The notes under the pieces were generated by a model. That model did not search any database, had not been told where the DNA came from, and was given only the letters and a program-made list of their open reading frames with translations. This document shows, piece by piece, positions 59,458 to 64,000 of a stretch of DNA of 64,000 bases. The DNA comes from Ketogulonicigenium robustum (GTDB lineage: Bacteria; Pseudomonadota; Alphaproteobacteria; Rhodobacterales; Rhodobacteraceae). Location of the stretch: the NCBI RefSeq assembly GCF_002117445.1, contig NZ_CP019937.1, forward strand, positions 745,501 to 809,500. The letters run 5' to 3'. The position numbers were made by a program, and so were the translations under genes. The number at the start of each line of letters is the position of its first letter. Positions within the stretch are counted from its first letter, which is position 1.

Positions 59458-60177
59458 TTGAAAGGGAATGCCGCCATTACGGACTTGGTCTCGCAAGATG
59501 CAGTAGGTGCGGTGCAGAACAAGGCTGCCGATGGGCAACCTGTTGCAGATAATGCTGCGCCTGATGAGGCCCCGCATATCGTAAATCCGCAGCAGGTGCA
59601 TGACGGGCCTGTCTATGGTAGCCGCATTCGGGACCTGCGCAAGAAAAATGGCCTGACGCTGCAGCAAATGTCGGATCGGGCAGGGCTGTCGGTTGGGTTT
59701 TTGTCGCAGCTGGAACGCGACAAGGCGGTGCCCTCGCTGGGGTCGCTGGCACGGCTGGCGCAGGTGTTGCAAGTCGATGTCGACCATTTCATTTCCACCC
59801 CCCGCCCGACCGACGGCCTTAGCCGCGCCGCGGGCCGCGAGGTTTTCGGCACAGGCCCCGGCCGCGCGCGGTACGAGCGTGTGACAACCGTCATGCCGGG
59901 CAGCAACCTTTCGGGGGTGCTGATCCACATGCCGCCCGGATGTCGGCTAGAGACGACATCCCACCCCGGCGAAGAGTTCATTCTCGTCCTCGAGGGCGAG
60001 ATTGAAATGACATTGGGTCATGAGGTGATGCGTCTGGTCAAAGACGATGCGCTGCATTTCATGGGCGATGTGCCCCATTCCAGCCATACGGTCGGCGGCA
60101 AAGACGCGCGCTTGCTGTGGGCGGGGACGGCCCCCAATATTTTTCCAAAAATCTCATCTGGTCCATTTGACCAATAA
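59458..60177 (+). CDS. XRE-family regulator with C-terminal cupin domain
   Basis: A 239-residue transcription factor. A variable N-terminal tail (about 1-50) precedes a Cro/C1-type HTH (YGSRIRDLRKKNGLTLQQMSDRAGLSVGFLSQLERDKAVPSLGSLARLAQ, about 53-102) and a cupin_2 sensor domain (GCRLETTSHPGEEFILVLEGEIEMTLG). These regulators usually sense small molecules or polyamines. It lies between the two halves of the peptide-type importer and probably controls it. The start is uncertain: TTG at 59458 has a GTGGAAAC upstream, and no ATG precedes the HTH. Confidence 0.88.
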   Translation: MKGNAAITDLVSQDAVGAVQNKAADGQPVADNAAPDEAPHIVNPQQVHDGPVYGSRIRDLRKKNGLTLQQMSDRAGLSVGFLSQLERDKAVPSLGSLARLAQVLQVDVDHFISTPRPTDGLSRAAGREVFGTGPGRARYERVTTVMPGSNLSGVLIHMPPGCRLETTSHPGEEFILVLEGEIEMTLGHEVMRLVKDDALHFMGDVPHSSHTVGGKDARLLWAGTAPNIFPKISSGPFDQ

Positions 60178-60189
60178 CAGGAGAGGGTC

Positions 60190-61776
60190 ATGAATTTCTT
60201 TCGACGCAGCCTTGCTGTCAGCATGCTGGCGCTGATTGCCCATCAGGCCGCCGCTGACACACCTGCCAACGCCCTGATCGTTGCGCAGAACATTGACGAT
60301 ATCGTCACCATCGACCCGGCATCGGCGTACGAGTTCACCTCGGGCGAATATGTCGCGAACACCTATGACCAACTGGTGCACTACGATGCCACCGACACGA
60401 CCGAACTGGTCGGCGGTCTGGCCACCAGCTGGGATGTGGATGCCGAAGCCAAGGCGATCACCTTCACCCTGCGCGATGGAGTCACCTTCAGCTCGGGCAA
60501 CCCGCTGACCGGCGCCGATGTTGTCGGCTCGTGGAAGCGCGTTCTGGTGCTGAACATGGCACCCGCCTTCATTCTGACCCAGCTGGGTTGGACGGCGGAT
60601 AACATCGAGGAGATGGTGACCGCCGAAGGCAACACCGTCACCGTGCGTTACGTGGGCGATTTCGCCCCCGCCTTCGTGCTGAACGTGCTGGCGTCGCGCC
60701 CTGCATCGATCGTCGATGTGACGACGGCGATGGCGAACGAGGTTGATGGCGACTTGGGCCACGCGTGGCTGAACGAACATTCGGCTGGCACCGGCCCGTT
60801 CGTGCTGAACCAGTTCCGCCCCGGCGAAATGATCCGGCTGACCGCCAACCCCGCCTACTACGGCGGCGCACCGGCGATGGAACAGGTGCTGATCCGTCAC
60901 GTCCCCGAGGCCGCGACCCAGCGCCTGATGCTGGAATCGGGCGATATCGACATGGCGAAAAACCTGACCCCCGACCAAGTCGCCGGTCTGGAAAACACCG
61001 ACGGGATCGATATCGAAACCTATCCGCAGTCGGCTGTTCACTGGCTGTCGTTCAACCAAAAGGTCGAAGTTCTCTCGAACCCCGCCTTCTGGGAAGCGGC
61101 CCGCTATCTGGTCGATTACAACGGCATGGCCGATACCTTCCTGAAAGGGCAGATGATCGTCCACCAAGCCTTCTGGCCGATGGGCTATCCGGGTGCGCTG
61201 GATGACACCCCCTTCACCTACGACCCTGAAAAGGCCCGCCAAATTCTGGCCGATGCCGGTATTCAGACGCCGATCAAGGTGACGCTGGATGTCATCAACT
61301 CGAACCCGTTCACCGACATGGCGCAGGCGCTGCAAGCGACCTTTGCCCAAGCCGGCATCGAATTCGAGATCCTGCCCGGCACTGGCAGCCAAGTGATCAC
61401 CCGCTACCGCGAGCGGTCGCATCAGGCGATGCTGCTGTATTGGGGCCCCGACTTCATGGACCCGCATTCGAACGCCAAGGCTTTCGCGTATAACGCCAAC
61501 AACGACGACGATCACTACGCGTCGACGACCACGTGGCGCAACGCATGGATGCCGCCGGCCGAGATGAACGCGCTGACCATGGCCGCCCTCAGCGAAGTTG
61601 ACCCCGAAAAGCGTCTGGAAATGTATCTGGAACTGCAACGCGAAGTGCAGCAAGAATCGCCCATCGTGGTGATGTTCCAAGCGGTGAAGCAGGTTGCGAT
61701 GGCTGACGACGTGCATGGTTTCGTCAACGGTGCCTCCTCCGACTACGTTTACTACCGTTTGGTCACGAAGGACTAA
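60190..61776 (+). CDS. Peptide-type ABC importer substrate-binding protein
   Basis: A 528-residue periplasmic protein of the SBP_bac_5 family (DppA/OppA type). The signal peptide ends at HQAAA-DTP. Characteristic segments are IDDIVTIDPASAYEFTSGEYVANTYDQLV, GLATSWDVDAEAKAITFTLRDGVTFSSGNPLTGADVV and GTGPFVLNQFRPGEMIRL. The ligand may be a peptide or a similar small molecule. It is on the strand opposite to its permease and ATPase genes, 12 bp downstream of the XRE-cupin gene, whose end holds the dyad TGGTC-N5-GACCA (60159-60173). AGGAGAGGG precedes the ATG. Confidence 0.94.
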   Translation: MNFFRRSLAVSMLALIAHQAAADTPANALIVAQNIDDIVTIDPASAYEFTSGEYVANTYDQLVHYDATDTTELVGGLATSWDVDAEAKAITFTLRDGVTFSSGNPLTGADVVGSWKRVLVLNMAPAFILTQLGWTADNIEEMVTAEGNTVTVRYVGDFAPAFVLNVLASRPASIVDVTTAMANEVDGDLGHAWLNEHSAGTGPFVLNQFRPGEMIRLTANPAYYGGAPAMEQVLIRHVPEAATQRLMLESGDIDMAKNLTPDQVAGLENTDGIDIETYPQSAVHWLSFNQKVEVLSNPAFWEAARYLVDYNGMADTFLKGQMIVHQAFWPMGYPGALDDTPFTYDPEKARQILADAGIQTPIKVTLDVINSNPFTDMAQALQATFAQAGIEFEILPGTGSQVITRYRERSHQAMLLYWGPDFMDPHSNAKAFAYNANNDDDHYASTTTWRNAWMPPAEMNALTMAALSEVDPEKRLEMYLELQREVQQESPIVVMFQAVKQVAMADDVHGFVNGASSDYVYYRLVTKD

Positions 61777-61784
61777 AACCTTTG

Positions 61785-61810
61785 GGCGGGCAGCGGTGCT
61801 GCCCGCCTTT
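61785..61810 (+). terminator. Terminator after the binding-protein gene
   Basis: GGCGGGCAGC-GGT-GCTGCCCGCC is a 10-bp stem with a 3-nt loop followed by TTTCCC, starting nine bases after the stop codon. Confidence 0.85.
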
Positions 61811-61863
61811 CCCTAATGCGGGAAAGGGGTTAGAACAGGCAAAACCACAGCAAGGGTAGCGCC

Positions 61864-62238
61864 ATGGGCTTTCTCGCACTTCTTCACAGCCTGACATCTT
61901 ATATCGGTTTCCTCGCCACGATTGCTTGGGCGGGCGCAGTGCTGTTCGGCGCGGGCGATGTGGCGCGCTTTGGCGGGCTCTACAAGCGCATCTATTTGGT
62001 GATGATGATTTCGACCGGCCTTTCGGGGGTCTTCGGGCTGATCGTCACGATCTTTGGCCCGTGGCTGACCTATGTTTTCCCGTGGATCGGTCTGGTCGGT
62101 TTGGGTGTGCATAACATGCTGGGCGCGCGCAGCCGCAAGATGCTGGCCGCAGACACCGGCCGCGCGCTGATCTTTGCGGCCATCCAGATTGCAGTTCTGG
62201 TCGTCGTTCTGGTGCTGATGATCTGCAAGCCGTTCTAA
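61864..62238 (+). CDS. Small membrane protein (unrecognised)
   Basis: A 124-residue protein with four hydrophobic segments (about 13-33, 45-65, 68-88 and 101-120), linked by short loops with YKRIY and GARSRKM. It has no signal peptide, no metal motif and no family I can name. AAGGGT precedes the ATG at 61864. The stop overlaps that of the convergent LacI gene (CTAA). A membrane-embedded role is the only safe inference. Confidence 0.7.
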   Translation: MGFLALLHSLTSYIGFLATIAWAGAVLFGAGDVARFGGLYKRIYLVMMISTGLSGVFGLIVTIFGPWLTYVFPWIGLVGLGVHNMLGARSRKMLAADTGRALIFAAIQIAVLVVVLVLMICKPF

Positions 62239-63233
62239 ACACAGCGCTGCGCGGTTGACCCGCGCGTGACCAATGTGACGGGCAACATCTGCCGCGGAGG
62301 CGGCTGTTGCCCGCGCATCCTGTCATGCAGCGCGGCAAAAGCGCGTGCGCCCATTTCGGCCAGAGGCTGGCGTATCGTCGTCAGCGGCGGCGCGACCAGA
62401 TCGGCGAAGGGCATATCGTCGAACCCCACCAATGATATATCGTCAGGAATGCTGACGCCCATCTGCGCGGCGCGGCGCAGCACACCCGTCGCGATAATGT
62501 CCGAAACTGCGAAAACTGCGGTGGGGCGGCGGGGCAGAAGGGCAGTCAAGGCCGCAGCGCCGTGTGTGGCGCTATAGGGGCCCCATTGGATCATCTCGGG
62601 CGGCACGGTAATGCCCGCGTCCTGCAGGCGGTCGACGCAGCCCGCCACCCGCGCGCGGCTGTTCGGCATGTGGCGCGGCCCCGCGATGATAGCCACGGCA
62701 CGGTGCCCAAGTTCCAGCAGATGCCCTGCCGCCAACGCGCCGCCCACGCTGTTTTCGACCAATACGCGGGGGATGGGCGCGTCCGGCAGCAGGTCTTCGT
62801 CCAACATGATCAGCGGATGGTTTTCGCCCAGCATCCGCGCAACAGCCCCCGTGGGCGTCACGGCCGACATGAAGATCAGCCCGTCAAACCGGCCCGCGCG
62901 CAGTTGTGCCAGCGCCGCCGCCTCGCGCCGTGGGTCGGATTCGGTTGCGAGGATCAGCACCGAATACCCTGCCGCTGCCGCCGCGCGTTCGATTGCGGCA
63001 GCAAGGGCGGTGAAGAAGGGGTTGGATATTTCCGGCGTGACGATGGCGATGGTTTGGGTGCGTCCGGTCGACAGTTGCCGCGCAACCGCGTTCGGGCGCC
63101 AGTCCAATGCGGCGATGGCGCCGTCGATGCGGCTGCGCGTGGCCTCGGGCAGCTTCAGGCCGCCGTTGACATAACGTGATACCGTGGTCGGTGATACGCC
63201 CGCCGCGCGGGCGACATCGGCCAGTCGCGCCAT
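62235..63233 (-). CDS. LacI-family transcriptional regulator
   Basis: A 332-residue repressor with a LacI-type HTH and hinge (ARLADVARAAGVSPTTVSRYVNGGLKLPEATRSRIDGAIAALDWRPNAVARQL, about 2-56). A periplasmic-binding-protein-like effector domain follows (ISNPFFTALAAAIE, GFDDMPFADLVAPPLTTIRQP). The ligand is unknown; a nucleoside, sugar or similar small molecule is typical. It overlaps the creatininase-family gene by four bases (ATGA), so it likely controls that amidohydrolase and the genes upstream that run off the window. Confidence 0.92.
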   Translation of the reverse strand: MARLADVARAAGVSPTTVSRYVNGGLKLPEATRSRIDGAIAALDWRPNAVARQLSTGRTQTIAIVTPEISNPFFTALAAAIERAAAAAGYSVLILATESDPRREAAALAQLRAGRFDGLIFMSAVTPTGAVARMLGENHPLIMLDEDLLPDAPIPRVLVENSVGGALAAGHLLELGHRAVAIIAGPRHMPNSRARVAGCVDRLQDAGITVPPEMIQWGPYSATHGAAALTALLPRRPTAVFAVSDIIATGVLRRAAQMGVSIPDDISLVGFDDMPFADLVAPPLTTIRQPLAEMGARAFAALHDRMRGQQPPPRQMLPVTLVTRGSTAQRCV

Positions 63234-63976
63234 CAGCCGGGCAGCCCGTTGCGGTGCAAAAAGGCGCTGATGATGGGCGCGGTATTTGCCGCAATGCCGG
63301 CGATGAAAGCGTGGCCTTTTTCAGCCGTCGCGGGGCGCGGGTCGCCGAAAACGCCCGTGGGGTTGAATTCGCGCAACTGCATGGGAATGCTGCCGAAAAG
63401 CGGCGGGAATGTCGGGTAGCTGGGGGCTGCAGCCTCCATCCGCACAGCGTCGGGGCGCAGGGCTAGCATCATCGATGTCTCGACCTCGTCCGCGTGGTAA
63501 AAGTGGGGCGCGGCGGGTGTGCTGTCACAATGCACTGCGGCCAGATCGCCAAGGCCGGGGTAGTCCAGATGCAGGCAAGGCAGGCCCGCGTCCGACAAGC
63601 GCCGCGCGGCCAGCAGCATGGGTTCGTGATTGCCGAAATGGCCGTTCAAAATGATCAGCCCCGCCACACCCATCTGCCGCAACCCCTCGCCAATGTCGAC
63701 GATGGCCGCCTGCAGCGTGGCGGGCGACAGCGACAAGGTGCCGGGGTAGGCGGCGTTATTCCACGCGTCGCCATAGGGCATTGCAGGCAGCAATAGGGCA
63801 TCCAGCGGGTCGGCGATCGCGCGCGCGACACCCAGCGCCAGATCGGCATCAACGGTCAGCGGCAGGTGCGCGCCGTGTTGTTCGACCGCGCCCAGCGGCA
63901 GCACGGCCAACGTGGGGCGGGCAAGGCGGGCTTCAACCTCGGTCCAAGGGGTCGTTGCGAAATCGAGTGCGGGCAT
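63233..63976 (-). CDS. Creatininase-family amidohydrolase
   Basis: A 247-residue metal-dependent amidase of the creatininase superfamily. Metal and catalytic residues are readable: GAVEQHGAHLPLTVDAD (Glu32, His34, Asp43/45), LNGHFGNHE (His113), and HADEVETSM (Glu164/166). The family includes creatininase and formamide hydrolases of riboflavin/F420 synthesis, and members acting on cyclic or linear amides in nitrogen scavenging. The exact substrate is unknown. It overlaps the stop of the preceding gene (TGATG). Confidence 0.9.
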   Translation of the reverse strand: MPALDFATTPWTEVEARLARPTLAVLPLGAVEQHGAHLPLTVDADLALGVARAIADPLDALLLPAMPYGDAWNNAAYPGTLSLSPATLQAAIVDIGEGLRQMGVAGLIILNGHFGNHEPMLLAARRLSDAGLPCLHLDYPGLGDLAAVHCDSTPAAPHFYHADEVETSMMLALRPDAVRMEAAAPSYPTFPPLFGSIPMQLREFNPTGVFGDPRPATAEKGHAFIAGIAANTAPIISAFLHRNGLPG

Positions 63977-64000
63977 CAGTTCAGATCCATCATCGTCAGG
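63976..64000 (-). CDS. C-terminal end of an upstream gene (partial)
   Basis: The last eight codons (ending MMDLN) of a gene that continues past the right edge. The stop TGA overlaps the creatininase start. The tail is too short to identify a product. Confidence 0.45.

Noticed and set aside
60154-61716. A 520-codon open frame opposite the peptide-binding protein gene
   Set aside because: The translation is low in hydrophobic order and rich in His/Arg/Gln. The plus strand carries a complete binding protein with signal peptide and ribosome-binding site.

Overview
The window is a single, gene-dense, GC-rich chromosomal segment with no rRNA, tRNA, insertion sequence, prophage or CRISPR that I could see. 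The gene set points to an alphaproteobacterium of the Rhodobacteraceae type. Evidence includes a SAM-II riboswitch before metZ, a fused allantoinase/OHCU decarboxylase, a Pha/Mrp operon with fused A and B subunits, a PleD-like diguanylate cyclase, DUF1489 and DUF3572 proteins, and class I ketol-acid reductoisomerase. I cannot assign the genus. No stretch over 300 bases lacks a gene.

Layout. 1-2131: urate/allantoin breakdown (ureidoglycine aminohydrolase fragment, PuuE-UraD fusion, divergent uraH). 2139-4676: copper-export ATPase behind a MerR-type promoter. 4677-11814: six-gene mrpA-G cation/proton antiporter operon with an SseB-domain gene coupled to its end. 11976-14884: a 42-residue membrane protein and a PEP-utilising (PPDK-like) protein. 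15024-19650: wall hydrolase, glmM, an acetyltransferase, ilvC, and two tandem Lrp/AsnC regulators. 19647-26746: UbiH-like hydroxylase, pyrimidine nucleotidase, GntR, glycosyltransferase, carA, YqeY, LLM oxidoreductase. 26789-34421: a reductive pyrimidine degradation block (RutR-like regulator, carbamoylase, lipoprotein, dihydropyrimidinase, four-gene ABC importer). 34510-36270: trmB, cmk, DUF1489. 36320-40881: Zn/Cd ATPase, its MerR regulator, and bioMNY. 40878-46102: transglycosylase, SMP-30-like protein, metG, aldo/keto reductase, DUF983. 46301-48481: EF-hand protein plus an ECF sigma / small membrane protein / periplasmic sensor set. 48478-54508: pleD-like gene, DUF3572, ftsY-yciB, SAM-II-metZ, folE2. 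54505-61776: MFS transporter and a peptide-type ABC importer split around a XRE-cupin regulator. 61864-64000: small membrane protein, LacI regulator, creatininase-family amidohydrolase and the end of one more gene.

How the genes work together. Two blocks recover nitrogen from purines and pyrimidines. Two metal-export ATPases each sit behind a 19-bp-spacer MerR-type promoter, and only the Zn/Cd one has its regulator next door. The most unusual arrangements are the Zn/Cd-type MerR gene translationally coupled to a biotin importer, the EF-hand/ECF/CnrX-like cluster, the TTA-rich start of the Lrp gene beside ilvC, the PPDK-like protein with a degenerate nucleotide site, and a SAM-II aptamer paired with a strong intrinsic terminator. 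Many convergent gene pairs overlap by four bases at their stop codons, so the sequence is very compact.
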